NCBI GenBank assembly: GCA_045123575.1
Contig: JBGVKG010000039.1
Coordinates: 5,692 to 69,691 of the forward strand
Reading direction: 5' to 3'
DNA: 64,000 nucleotides
Origin: SVEL01 sp045123575
GTDB lineage: Bacteria > Bacillota > Clostridia > Lachnospirales > Lachnospiraceae
This document shows, piece by piece, positions 17,716 to 26,635 of this stretch (positions within the stretch are counted from its first letter, which is position 1; the number at the start of each line of letters is the position of its first letter). The translations under genes were made by a program, and so were the position numbers. The notes beneath the pieces are model-generated. The model had not been told where the DNA came from. It searched no databases and saw only the letters and a list, made by a program, of their open reading frames with translations.

Positions 17716-18308
17716 CTGGTTTATCGTACTATACGCGCCGATTTGTAAATATATTTTTTTATTCTAGAGTTCCGAGCGAAAGATTACCTAAGGTCTTTGC
17801 TTGGAACTCTTTATCTATATACGCGACCGCCTTGTACGGTCCATCCGTGGACCGACGCGGCTCGTTTCAACGTCCTGTTGAAACGTCGCTATGCTTTCGT
17901 GGTGCAAATCCCTAAGGTAATCTAATCACTCTCCACATGAATTAAAAAATACACTTACAAATCGTCGCTTAATGTACGTAAAGCGAGAATTTACAGTATG
18001 TGATGAAACATTAACTTCAATCACGCTTTGTTATGGTTTAACGTAAATAGAACTTCGAGTAATAATGCTACGTGTTTTATTCATGTGGAGAGTATGTAGA
18101 TTTTCTTGATGCTTTGCTCTATAAATAGCAACGCCGGAACACGAGGTTCCGGCGAACCGACTCCGAGCCATGGACGGCGAGTAGTCGGTGGTTGCGTGCT
18201 ATATAAAAATGTTTATCAAAGCATTTAGAAAATCTAGTACTCGTAACCCAGAATAAAACTGTAGCATTGTTACTCGAAGTTCTTTTAATCAGTTAAACCA
18301 GAATTTAT
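17716..18308 (+). ncRNA. Candidate large ornate structured RNA (ROOL-like in size and style)
   Basis: This gene-free stretch of about 590 bases is dense in pairing. The ends pair (17709-17723 with 18294-18308, 15 bp). Hairpin 17766-17783 / 17794-17810 has a 10-base loop perfectly complementary to 17911-17920, a pseudoknot. Further stems: 17837-17842/17849-17854, 17863-17871/17877-17885 (9 bp), 17928-17942/18079-18093 (15 bp), 18050-18071/18261-18282 (22 bp), 18097-18116/18217-18236, 18133-18140/18146-18153 and 18157-18162/18183-18188. Three arm differences (17774/17802, 18063/18269, 18108/18225) are G-U on the plus strand but A-C on the minus, which indicates rightward transcription. No protein frame is convincing. 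The 3' end is not defined. ROOL RNAs average close to this length in Firmicutes; class membership is inference. Confidence 0.65.
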
Positions 18309-18757
18309 CGTACCACCATCTCATTTAATCTACTTGATCTACCATAAGTATAGCCCACATACACCTGCTCTGTATTCTTCATAGCTTTACCAGAATTATC
18401 AAGAGTACTAACCTCTCTAAAACTCTTTCTTAATCCTCCTATCACCTGCTTGATGATATCTGCGCTATTAGGCTTTCTCTTTACGATATCCTTCATAAGA
18501 CAGTTATTTACATATATGTATAAACTCATAAGTTCCCTAGATATGCTATATCTAAAGTCCAAGCTTGAAGATAAGTTATTAACAAACTGCTTAGCCTTCT
18601 GAAGATTGAATACAACACTGTCTAAATCGTCATTTTCATATGCCTCTATTGCTGTATCTATGTACTTTTCTATTATATCGTATGTGACAACAATCAGCTC
18701 TGTCTTAGAGCTTGTAGATACCCTTATGGAAAAATCTTTTATATCATTCTTTGTCAT
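18305..18757 (-). CDS. fliS: FliS-type flagellar export chaperone
   Basis: 150 residues, slightly longer than classic FliS. Family features include SSKTELIVVTYDIIEKYIDTA at the N-terminus and an all-helical pattern through FNLQKAKQFVNNLSSSLDF. FliS binds the C-terminus of unpolymerised flagellin and keeps it export-ready. It starts 12 bases after the flagellin stop, in the same direction, so the two are probably co-transcribed from the sigma-28 promoter. Sequence identity to canonical FliS appears low, so the call leans partly on context. Its stop codon touches the 3' end of the large RNA candidate on the opposite strand. Confidence 0.8.
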   Translation of the reverse strand: MTKNDIKDFSIRVSTSSKTELIVVTYDIIEKYIDTAIEAYENDDLDSVVFNLQKAKQFVNNLSSSLDFRYSISRELMSLYIYVNNCLMKDIVKRKPNSADIIKQVIGGLRKSFREVSTLDNSGKAMKNTEQVYVGYTYGRSSRLNEMVVR

Positions 18758-18769
18758 TTTTTATACCTC

Positions 18770-20158
18770 CTACTGAAGTAACTGTAATACCTTCTCTGGC
18801 ATCTGGTTAGCCTGACTAAGCATAGAGTTCGCTGCCTGTGTTATAACGTTCAGTGATGTATAGTTAGTCATTTCCTTAGCCATATCTACGTCTTCGATTC
18901 TTGACAATGCGGCTGTCATATTCTCATTTGTTACATCCAAGCTTGTAACTGCTGCCTCCATTCTGTTTGCATAAGCACCTAACTTTGAACGAACTGTTGA
19001 AATATATGTTATAGCATCATCCAATATACTGATTGCTCTATCACAACCTGCCTCTGTATGAAGATTAAGTTTATCAAGACCCATTGCCTTACAAGAAACT
19101 TCTGGAATGTTGATATCCATTACCTGGCCTTCGTTGGCACCCATCTGAATAACCATAGTTCCTATATCTAATGTAGTTACGACTACATCCTTACCTGCAG
19201 CACCTACCGCACCCTCATCTATCTCAAATCTCATCTCAAAACCACCAGATGCTGATAATGTAGCTGTATTACCATCGACTGTCATAGTTGTACTGTCAGG
19301 AAACTTAAAGTTACCTGTTTTTGCAAATTCGATATCTGCATCCTTACCAACAGCAGACTCCTGCATACTTATACCGAGTCTATTGGCAAGCGCCTCTGTA
19401 CAGTTTATTGTAATAGGATAGTTAGAGCCTAATAGATCACTCTTAAACTCGATAGTATTTCCATCATAGTTAACAGATATATCACTAAGGTCTGCTACAC
19501 TCTTAATCTTGTCTAATACTTCATCTGGAGTCTCGCCCTTCTCTATAGCTACTGTCTCGCCATTTACTGTTATAGAACCATCTACGTCTATACCTAAAGG
19601 GTCAAGATTTGTTGGATTTGTTGTAAGTGTAGTATATGTAGCCTCTGCATTCACTCGTATATTGTAGCTATCAGCTAATACTGCATCTGACATATATGTC
19701 ACTCTTGTTCCTACTACATTTGTATAAGAACGTCTAGATAACTCTCCATTTATAAGTCCTCTTGTATTGAACTCTGTATCTGATGATATTCTATCTATTT
19801 CCTTCTGAAGCTGCTCTATTTCGTCCATTATACTCTGTCTGTCCAAGGCCGACATAGTTCCATTAGCACCCTGAACTGCTAACTCTCTCATACGCTGAGC
19901 CATATCCATTACTTCTCCGAGAGCACCTTCTGCAGTCTCTACTACAGAGATACCATCAGATGCATTCTGTATAGCTCTATCAAGACCCTTAAGCTGAGTC
20001 TTTAACTTCTGTGCAATGGCTGCACCTACTGGGTCATCCTCTGCACTATTTATCTTGTAACCACTTGAAAGCTTCTCAATAGATGCTGAAAGCTTTGAAT
20101 TGGCACTATTTAATCTGTAGCACGCTGTAAGAGCCGACATGTTTGTATTTATTCTCAT
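18770..20158 (-). CDS. hag: Flagellin
   Basis: 462 residues. The conserved N-terminal D0/D1 region (MRINTNMSALTACYRLNSA; SASIEKLSSGYKINSAEDDP) and C-terminal D1/D0 (RMEAAVTSLDVTNENMTAAL; ending MPEKVLQLLQ) are complete; the variable central domain spans about 160-370. The protein is exported through the flagellar type III apparatus and polymerises as the filament. Translation starts at ATG 20158 with AAGGAGG 6 bases upstream, under a sigma-28 promoter. It is followed by fliS. This is the only flagellin in the window and there are no basal-body genes nearby, so the structural operon must lie elsewhere. Confidence 0.96.
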   Translation of the reverse strand: MRINTNMSALTACYRLNSANSKLSASIEKLSSGYKINSAEDDPVGAAIAQKLKTQLKGLDRAIQNASDGISVVETAEGALGEVMDMAQRMRELAVQGANGTMSALDRQSIMDEIEQLQKEIDRISSDTEFNTRGLINGELSRRSYTNVVGTRVTYMSDAVLADSYNIRVNAEATYTTLTTNPTNLDPLGIDVDGSITVNGETVAIEKGETPDEVLDKIKSVADLSDISVNYDGNTIEFKSDLLGSNYPITINCTEALANRLGISMQESAVGKDADIEFAKTGNFKFPDSTTMTVDGNTATLSASGGFEMRFEIDEGAVGAAGKDVVVTTLDIGTMVIQMGANEGQVMDINIPEVSCKAMGLDKLNLHTEAGCDRAISILDDAITYISTVRSKLGAYANRMEAAVTSLDVTNENMTAALSRIEDVDMAKEMTNYTSLNVITQAANSMLSQANQMPEKVLQLLQ

Positions 20159-20208
20159 ATGTTTCCTCCTTAGGTTACATAATATGTAATCACTGACTTG
20201 TATTGTTT

Positions 20209-20235
20209 ATATCGGCAGATATCATCGTTACATTA
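20209..20235 (-). promoter_or_regulatory. Sigma-28 (FliA/SigD) promoter of flagellin
   Basis: Leftward TAAT (20232-20235), 15 bases, GCCGATAT (20209-20216), matching the TAAA-N15-GCCGATAA class. It lies just upstream of flagellin and implies late-class flagellar control of hag-fliS. Confidence 0.85.
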
Positions 20236-20237
20236 AC

Positions 20238-23078
20238 TTAAATTTTCTTAAGTACATTGTGTATAAATGATTTTGCCTGTCTTACCAGCTCTCCATAGCC
20301 AACATTCGCTCCATCTGTGTCTGTTATGGTGTCATTCCACATACCGTCATATACTTTATCTGTCACTACTATACTACTATTTGTTATAGCCTTAATACTG
20401 TCTCTTATAGTTTCGTCATTAGTTGCCATTAACGTCTCATAGCTTTCCTCTTTTCTATATATAAGAGCCGATAAACTGCCTTCACCAATTTGTGCAAATA
20501 TAGTAATACGACCTTTGTATAGGCTATCACCCTCCTTTAATGTCATATGAACCATCGTAGTTTCACCACTTATCTCCATAGGAATATAATATGATTTCTT
20601 TTCTGCCTGTCTGGCCATAAATGAAACTGCCATATTCATATCTGTTCTCAACACTGACTTATCAAAGGTGTACTCCTCATTTTCTTTTGATATAGTATCT
20701 TTAAAACTGTTGTATGTATTTATCACATCAGTTTCACTATTATCATCCTCTGACTGCCATATATCAGTAATCTTATCAGCAGCATTTACCACACTGTCAT
20801 CATCTAAGTCCTTAAGCTTCTTATAGAACTCCTTATGTCCTGCTAAAATATATGTATACAGGTTATTTATAGATGTTCCCTCTTTGCCAGATACGTATCT
20901 CATAAATTCCTGTTCAGACATAGTCTCCAAAGTGGACAAGAGATTTAACTTCTCTTGTATTCTTTCATTTTGATACTCTCTATGGAGAGTTTCATCCTCC
21001 ATGAGGCTTTGTACACCCTCCATATAGGCAGTGAGAGCATCCTCTGTATATTCATTTTCTAGTAATCCAAATTCTGCATCTAGCTTTTTATCTATTCCGC
21101 CAGACTGTCTCGTCTTAACTGCTGTATATAGATTTGCAAGTGTCATCTGCTGACCTGCCTTTGATACAGCTCCTAAGGCCCTTCCATCATATTTATTTAT
21201 CTGATTAATCACTCTGTAGAGTTGGATATATGCATCTCTCTCTTCCTTTGTGATATCGCCCTTTTTCTCAAGCTTCCACAGATATTCGCTATACTTCTCA
21301 CTGTGAGACTTCGCCTCTAGCTCATTATTTATAACTTCTAGCTGCTCATTTAATTCTCTGATATCTGTGTTAAGTGGATTGATACCATTCTTTATAAGGT
21401 ATGCTGCTGCCCTCGGAGTAAGATTCTCAGTCAATTCATCTAGCTGTGATGTTATATCACCGATAGCCTCCACTGCTTCTTTTGTTATCTCCATAGTGTT
21501 ATAGCCTAATACTCTAGCTGAACGTCTATTTTTATCATTAACTTCTATATTAAGTTCTTCTAATATATCATCTACATTTCTAAATGCCTTGGCGATATTA
21601 TCACCCAAATCACCTCTGACCTCTGTGCCCACAGCCTCATATGTCATCATTGCTGCTCTGTATCTGCTAGCCATTATCTGACCTTCTGTGTAAACTGCTT
21701 CGACTGTAAATGAAATGCTTTCTGAATATACTCTACCAGCTACATCTATAGGCATAGATGAGAAACTAGACATCATCTCCATAGTGGTTGCCAGAAGAGA
21801 TTTATCCGCGTCTTCTATATTAGAAGCCTCCATATCCAGTGATAATATCTGTGCTGACAGGCTCATTGTCTGACCACGAGCCACATCTACCATAACAGTT
21901 ATCTCTGTATATGTGATACTTATACCTACTTTTTGCATAGCAAATAAAGAACCTTGTGTCAGTACTGCTCTAGCATCTGCCAAAAGACTACTGCTCTGAG
22001 TATATCTTTCTAGTTCCCTTCCCTGTCTTGCTCTCTGCTCGTCCTCTTTTTGCCTTGCCAATACTCTCTGTTTAAGATTTTCTATATTTAATTTTTTATT
22101 ATTTTTTAATATGTAGTCTACATCCTGGTCCATTGCATTTTGTACAGTGTTTACTGCCTCTGCAATCTGCTCCATATCATACGACTCACCTGTTACAGTA
22201 GCCTTCATCGGATTCTCACCAAAATATATGGTATATGCTATATCCTGATTTAGATTTTCCATATAATCTGCATTACCAAAGTCAACCTTATCAAGGCCCT
22301 GAAGCTTTAGGAAATTCTCCAATGTCAATGGAATATTCTCATCTATAAGCCACTTTGCACTATCTAAATTATCATTACTACTCTCTATGCCATTTGCATT
22401 AAAGAAAGTCTCTACCTGTCCCTGTAACTGCTGCCAGTCTGCATCTGTTAGTTTGGCTGTGCCAGTCTTTACTCCCATACCACTATGTAGAGCCTTATAT
22501 ACATTTTCAACAGTTGGGTCTAATTCATTTAGTAATATATATTTCTTGGCATTATCTGATAATGTATTTGTCTCCGATGCCAACTCACTTGTCTTTGCCA
22601 CCGCATTGGCAAAACTTTCTGAACCAAGCACTGCCTCTAATTTTTCTTTATCAATATTTGGACCTGCTTCATAATCCTCACAATAAGCTGCAAGCTCTAT
22701 CTGGATACGCTCATATACTCCTACAAAGCTTTCTATATTATCCTCATCAGGTATAAGCCCCCACTCCTCCAGAGCATTATAATCCTCTGGGGTAATGTTA
22801 CTCTTAAGCATGCCTATACATTCAAGAGCTGAGGTTTCCTTGCCTGCTTTCTCTATAGCCTGCTCAGCCTCATTTACATCAAAAGAGGATGTACCTTGGT
22901 ACACCTCCTTCTTGTCATAATACCCCTCTGCTACCTTCTTAAATGTATCAGCATTACGTAAAAGAACTTCTCTTCTCTTTGTATCTGAATTTGATACGGT
23001 AGCCTTTCCAAGGTTATCTATATTATATTGACCATATTCAGTCTGCAGGTTTGTCGCTCCGTTAATCTTAATATCCAT
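20238..23078 (-). CDS. Very large flagellar-locus protein with a FliK-like C-terminal region
   Basis: 946 residues, no signal peptide or membrane helix, mostly helical and acidic. The C-terminal segment (FMARQAEKKSYYIPMEISGE; VHMTLKEGDSLYKGRITIFA) resembles the hook-length-control (FliK) C-terminal domain, which binds FlhB. Comparable large proteins (I believe DUF6240-type) sit beside flagellin in Lachnospiraceae. A mid-region signature is ARAVLTQGSLFAMQKVGISI. It follows the YaaL-like gene by 51 bases and ends 80 bases before the flagellin gene. A ruler or assembly role is inferred from context and the weak C-terminal likeness; the name DUF6240 is from memory and untested. Confidence 0.75.
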   Translation of the reverse strand: MDIKINGATNLQTEYGQYNIDNLGKATVSNSDTKRREVLLRNADTFKKVAEGYYDKKEVYQGTSSFDVNEAEQAIEKAGKETSALECIGMLKSNITPEDYNALEEWGLIPDEDNIESFVGVYERIQIELAAYCEDYEAGPNIDKEKLEAVLGSESFANAVAKTSELASETNTLSDNAKKYILLNELDPTVENVYKALHSGMGVKTGTAKLTDADWQQLQGQVETFFNANGIESSNDNLDSAKWLIDENIPLTLENFLKLQGLDKVDFGNADYMENLNQDIAYTIYFGENPMKATVTGESYDMEQIAEAVNTVQNAMDQDVDYILKNNKKLNIENLKQRVLARQKEDEQRARQGRELERYTQSSSLLADARAVLTQGSLFAMQKVGISITYTEITVMVDVARGQTMSLSAQILSLDMEASNIEDADKSLLATTMEMMSSFSSMPIDVAGRVYSESISFTVEAVYTEGQIMASRYRAAMMTYEAVGTEVRGDLGDNIAKAFRNVDDILEELNIEVNDKNRRSARVLGYNTMEITKEAVEAIGDITSQLDELTENLTPRAAAYLIKNGINPLNTDIRELNEQLEVINNELEAKSHSEKYSEYLWKLEKKGDITKEERDAYIQLYRVINQINKYDGRALGAVSKAGQQMTLANLYTAVKTRQSGGIDKKLDAEFGLLENEYTEDALTAYMEGVQSLMEDETLHREYQNERIQEKLNLLSTLETMSEQEFMRYVSGKEGTSINNLYTYILAGHKEFYKKLKDLDDDSVVNAADKITDIWQSEDDNSETDVINTYNSFKDTISKENEEYTFDKSVLRTDMNMAVSFMARQAEKKSYYIPMEISGETTMVHMTLKEGDSLYKGRITIFAQIGEGSLSALIYRKEESYETLMATNDETIRDSIKAITNSSIVVTDKVYDGMWNDTITDTDGANVGYGELVRQAKSFIHNVLKKI

Positions 23079-23129
23079 CCTAGTATCTCTCTTCCTGCGT
23101 CCTCCGTGACTGTACTCTCTTCCTGTATG

Positions 23130-23372
23130 TTATTTCGTCATCTTTTCGCGATATCTTAACTCCTCAACTGTTTTTACTTGAGATAAAATGAATTTGTACC
23201 TTAATTGAACGGCATTTAACTCGTAGATACAGCAGTCAATAAGCTCTGGTTCTATCACATAGGAAAGATTTGCATAAGCCCTATCCATAGCATCCTGTGT
23301 CTGCTGTAACTCCTGTCTTAACTCCTCTATATTGGCATCATATTTCGATTTGACATTCTTTTTATTTCCCAT
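23130..23372 (-). CDS. YaaL-like (DUF2508) small protein
   Basis: 80 residues with an N-terminal Lys-rich stretch and a long helix pair (NIEELRQELQQTQDAMDRAY; YELNAVQLRYKFILSQVKT) that matches the YaaL/DUF2508 pattern. ATG 23372 is preceded by GGGAG. It begins a short operon with the 946-residue flagellar protein, after a leader of about 100-150 bases with a dyad at 23482. In Bacillus, yaaL lies near recR, so its place by flagellar genes is different. Function unknown. Confidence 0.7.
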   Translation of the reverse strand: MGNKKNVKSKYDANIEELRQELQQTQDAMDRAYANLSYVIEPELIDCCIYELNAVQLRYKFILSQVKTVEELRYREKMTK

Positions 23373-23481
23373 AAATCATACTCCCGATTTTTATTCTTAA
23401 TAATGAGTATGGTTGCATTTGGTGATTTTATTCTTAAAAATGGGAAATTTTTGTGAAATGTGCAAAAAAGTTTTTTCATAA

Positions 23482-23499
23482 TTCTACATAAATGTAGAA
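23482..23499. promoter_or_regulatory. Dyad upstream of the YaaL-like operon
   Basis: TTCTACAT-AA-ATGTAGAA, a perfect 8-bp inverted repeat with a 2-base centre, lies in the divergent region between the flagellar operon and the Tad operon. The size suits a dimeric repressor operator. Confidence 0.45.
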
Positions 23500-23650
23500 C
23501 TGACGGAAATTGGCGAAAAAGCCTAGACACACGCTATTTTAGAGTTGTATAATTAGGACACTACCCGATGTGGTAGGAACATCTTAAGATTTAATGAGGA
23601 TTTCCCTCAAGTATTCCGGAACTAAATATTACACATTAGGAGGTGAATTA

Positions 23651-24664
23651 TTGGATTATGGACTAATCGCCATATATGATAAGGATGCTGAATATGCACA
23701 TTCCTTGGCCAATTATTTTCGAATTAAAGGATGTCTGTCCTCAGAAATTGTAGTTTTTACCAGAGACACTGCTTTTTTAGAATTTGTAATGGACCATTCT
23801 ATAGATATCCTTTTAATAGAACAAGAACATATAAATACTGTTGCTAATCTATCTATAACCAACAATCTATTTATTCTAAGTAAAGATCGAATGCTAAATG
23901 CTGATAATAGTATTGGACATTTTATCTACAAATACTCTTCAGCAGAGGATATACTACGTCTTACAATGGCATCTTATGAGCCAAGTAAACAACATTCATC
24001 CATTCGCTTTCTTAAGAATAATACTAGTAATATCATAGGTATCTACTCCCCCCTAGGCAGATGTGGTAAAACTTCTTTTTCACTAGCTCTAGCCCTTCAA
24101 TATGGGATGCGTTCATCATGCTTATTTCTAAGTATGGACGAAGCTTCTACTTTAAGATACCTATTTGAATGGGACAGTATTCACTGTTCTCTTGACGAAC
24201 TTCTATACTATTTTTTACAATCAGGGAATGCTGTAGAAAGTAAACTTTTATCTGTTGTGAAACATATGTGGGGTATAGATATTATGCCACCATTTACTAA
24301 GCTATCTATGTTTAACGAACTATCTATTACCGATTGGTGCGAGTTTATAACTCAACTGGCAAACATTGGTAAATATCAATACATTATCATAGACATAGGC
24401 TCATCTTCTCCTGTGGAACCATTATTAAATCTATGCGATAAGGTATATGTACCTTCCATAGATAATGACGTTTACGCACTAGATAAAATCAATACTTTTA
24501 TGGAACATTTTCTATCCTCCGACTCAGAAAATGTCACTCATATTCAGACTATCACACTTCCATATGTAAGCTACACGAAAAACCCCAATGAATATTTACA
24601 TCAACTAACTTCTGGCAATATGGCAGAGCTCGTTGCTGATATCACAACACAAAGCAGTCTATAG
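23651..24664 (+). CDS. tadZ: TadZ/CpaE-type pilus localisation ATPase
   Basis: 337 residues from TTG 23651, chosen because GGAGGTG lies 7 bases upstream; an in-frame ATG at 23594 has no ribosome site. The N-terminal third looks like an atypical receiver domain (YGLIAIYDKDAEYAHSLANY; SIDILLIEQEHI). The C-terminal two thirds are a ParA/MinD-like ATPase with a deviant Walker A (GIYSPLGRCGKTSFS). TadZ/CpaE places the Tad secretion machine at the membrane. It is the first gene of a plus-strand Tad operon, 11 bases before the tadA start. The ATPase core is degenerate, as in many TadZ proteins. Confidence 0.85.
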   Translation: MDYGLIAIYDKDAEYAHSLANYFRIKGCLSSEIVVFTRDTAFLEFVMDHSIDILLIEQEHINTVANLSITNNLFILSKDRMLNADNSIGHFIYKYSSAEDILRLTMASYEPSKQHSSIRFLKNNTSNIIGIYSPLGRCGKTSFSLALALQYGMRSSCLFLSMDEASTLRYLFEWDSIHCSLDELLYYFLQSGNAVESKLLSVVKHMWGIDIMPPFTKLSMFNELSITDWCEFITQLANIGKYQYIIIDIGSSSPVEPLLNLCDKVYVPSIDNDVYALDKINTFMEHFLSSDSENVTHIQTITLPYVSYTKNPNEYLHQLTSGNMAELVADITTQSSL

Positions 24665-24675
24665 GAGGGATTATT

Positions 24676-25878
24676 ATAACGCATAATATTTGCAATAGTA
24701 TTAAGTCTAGCATTTTAGAACAGATCGATTTATCTACTGATATCGATGATGCCATGCTTTTAGAGATTATCGATAAAGAAATCTTATGTTCTAGGTTAAG
24801 TTCGCACCTAGCGCTAAAGGATAAAATAAAGCTTCGAGGGCTTGTATTTAATTCTTTACGTGGCTTAGACGTTCTTGAAGATTTAATTAAGGATGATTCC
24901 ATTACTGAAATTATGGTTAATGGGTACGATACTATTTTTGTCGAGAAGAATAATCATATAGAAAAGCTTTCTTTATCCTTTGATTCAAAGGAGAGGCTTT
25001 CAAATGTTATTCAACAGATAGTTTCTTACTCAAACCGTCGTGTAAATGAAGCTGCACCTATTGCTGATACAAGATTAAAGGATGGTTCTAGAGTAAATAT
25101 TGTACTAGATCCTGTAGCTATAAACGGTCCTATTATCACTATTCGAAAATTTTCACATACCCCATTAACAATCGACAGACTAATAGAACTTAACGCCATT
25201 ACAAAAGAGGCAGCAGATTTTCTTAGAATGCTAGTTGTATCAGGATATAACATTTTCGTTAGTGGTGGGACCAGTTCTGGAAAAACAACATTCTTAAATG
25301 TTTTATCTAATTTTATTCCTAAGGAGGAGCGAGTTATTACCATTGAAGACTCTGCAGAACTATCCTTACAAAACGTGGATAATATTGTTCGTCTAGAGAT
25401 GCGACAAGCCAATATGGAGGGCAAAGGTGCTATAAGCATCCGAGACCTTATTCACTCCTCCTTACGTATGCGACCTGACAGGATTATCATCGGTGAAGTC
25501 CGTGGCCCAGAAGCAATAGATATGCTTCAAGCTATGGATACCGGCCACAATGGTTGTATGTCTACCGGTCACGCCAATAGTGCTAGGGATATGCTTGGAA
25601 GACTGACTACTATGTCTCTTATGGCTATGGATATTCCTATTGGAGCTATAAAAAGTCAAATAGCTTCTGGACTGGATATTATTATTCATCTAGGGCGTAC
25701 CAAAGATCGACTACGAAAAGTTATGGAGATCACAGAGGTTGTAGGCTATGACGGAAACGATATATTGCTAAATCCAATATTTCAATTCCACTTAACCAAC
25801 GGACTAATCCCAACCCAAAACAAACTGGTACATACAGACAAATTAGTATCTCACGGCTTTATGATACAAGAGATGTAA
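24676..25878 (+). CDS. tadA: TadA/CpaF secretion ATPase, apparent AUA start
   Basis: About 400 residues. Walker A GGTSSGKTTFLNVL (near residue 197), Asp box (ERVITIEDSAEL), Walker B (MRPDRIIIGEVRG) and the His-box GHANSARDMLGRL identify the hexameric ATPase that powers Flp pilus assembly. The frame stays open upstream of the first ATG (24754). GGAGGG (24664-24669) sits 6 bases before ATA 24676; no ATG/GTG/TTG occurs at the right spacing. Starting at 24676 restores an N-terminal helical segment (SILEQIDLSTDIDDAM) of the type seen in CpaF. So translation probably starts at AUA, unless that base is a sequencing error for ATG. Confidence 0.88.
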   Translation: MTHNICNSIKSSILEQIDLSTDIDDAMLLEIIDKEILCSRLSSHLALKDKIKLRGLVFNSLRGLDVLEDLIKDDSITEIMVNGYDTIFVEKNNHIEKLSLSFDSKERLSNVIQQIVSYSNRRVNEAAPIADTRLKDGSRVNIVLDPVAINGPIITIRKFSHTPLTIDRLIELNAITKEAADFLRMLVVSGYNIFVSGGTSSGKTTFLNVLSNFIPKEERVITIEDSAELSLQNVDNIVRLEMRQANMEGKGAISIRDLIHSSLRMRPDRIIIGEVRGPEAIDMLQAMDTGHNGCMSTGHANSARDMLGRLTTMSLMAMDIPIGAIKSQIASGLDIIIHLGRTKDRLRKVMEITEVVGYDGNDILLNPIFQFHLTNGLIPTQNKLVHTDKLVSHGFMIQEM

Positions 25879-25890
25879 GGAGGTTTACTG

Positions 25891-26625
25891 TTGAATTACA
25901 AAATCTATAAACTTTCTATACAGGAATATATTTATGGAGGTACTCTGTTTACATTTGCTGCTGTCTTTTTATCCTACCTTTTTTACAATTCTTTATGGCC
26001 TCTTATTTTGATAATGCCTTGTATAATTTTCTTTTTCAAAATTCTTAAAGGATATCTTCATAAGCGGCAGCAACAAACTATAACTATAGAATTTAAAGAT
26101 ATGCTTATCTCCTTAAGTAGCCTTCTATCATCAGGATATTCTGTAGAAAATGCTATATCAGAGGTTCGTAGAGAAATCTTTGCATTACACGGCTCTTGTA
26201 TTGTCTATAAGGAGCTTATAGGCATAGAAAAACAACTGCAACTTAATGTTCCTATAGAGGTGGCCTTTTCTGATTTTGCTTATCGAACTGACATTGAAAT
26301 TATACATACATTTAGCCAGATCCTATCCATAGCCAAACAAACTGGTGGCAACCTAAAATCAATTATTCTTGCTACCACATCAAATATATCTTCACAGATT
26401 GATGTTCGTATGGAAATAGCATCTCATCTAGCTGGGCAACAACTAGAATTATATATAATGGCTATTATGCCTCCAGCTATTATGATCTACATAAAGCTAA
26501 CTAACCCTGGCTTTTTTTCACCTGTATACAACAATATTTTAGGTATCGTTATTATGACTATATGTCTTATGTTATATATAGCTTCTGTATATATAGCTTA
26601 CAAAATTTTATCCAAAATAGAGTAA
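25891..26625 (+). CDS. tadB: TadB-type pilus inner-membrane platform protein
   Basis: 244 residues from TTG 25891, with AAGGAGG 8 bases upstream. Two N-terminal hydrophobic segments, a cytoplasmic T2SSF-like helical domain (FKDMLISLSSLLSSGYSVEN; FSQILSIAKQTGGNLKSI) and two C-terminal membrane helices. TadB pairs with TadC to form the platform driven by TadA. It starts 12 bases after tadA and ends 10 bases before tadC. It is shorter than many TadB proteins because the N-terminal part is compact. Confidence 0.88.
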   Translation: MNYKIYKLSIQEYIYGGTLFTFAAVFLSYLFYNSLWPLILIMPCIIFFFKILKGYLHKRQQQTITIEFKDMLISLSSLLSSGYSVENAISEVRREIFALHGSCIVYKELIGIEKQLQLNVPIEVAFSDFAYRTDIEIIHTFSQILSIAKQTGGNLKSIILATTSNISSQIDVRMEIASHLAGQQLELYIMAIMPPAIMIYIKLTNPGFFSPVYNNILGIVIMTICLMLYIASVYIAYKILSKIE

Positions 26626-26635
26626 AGGAGAATAT

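Noticed and set aside
17761..17815. Intrinsic terminator for the lipoprotein-side region
   Set aside because: The 45-base hairpin has no T-run on either strand and lies upstream of the lipoprotein start; its loop pairs elsewhere, so it belongs to the RNA fold.
17709..18308. Reading the 17.7-18.3 kb region as a transposon or MITE
   Set aside because: Although the ends are inverted repeats, the loop-to-distant-strand pseudoknot and plus-strand wobble pairs fit an RNA better; the mobile reading is not excluded without copy-number data.
23327..23530. 67-residue leftward frame over the YaaL leader
   Set aside because: No ribosome site and it overlaps the good YaaL start in another frame.
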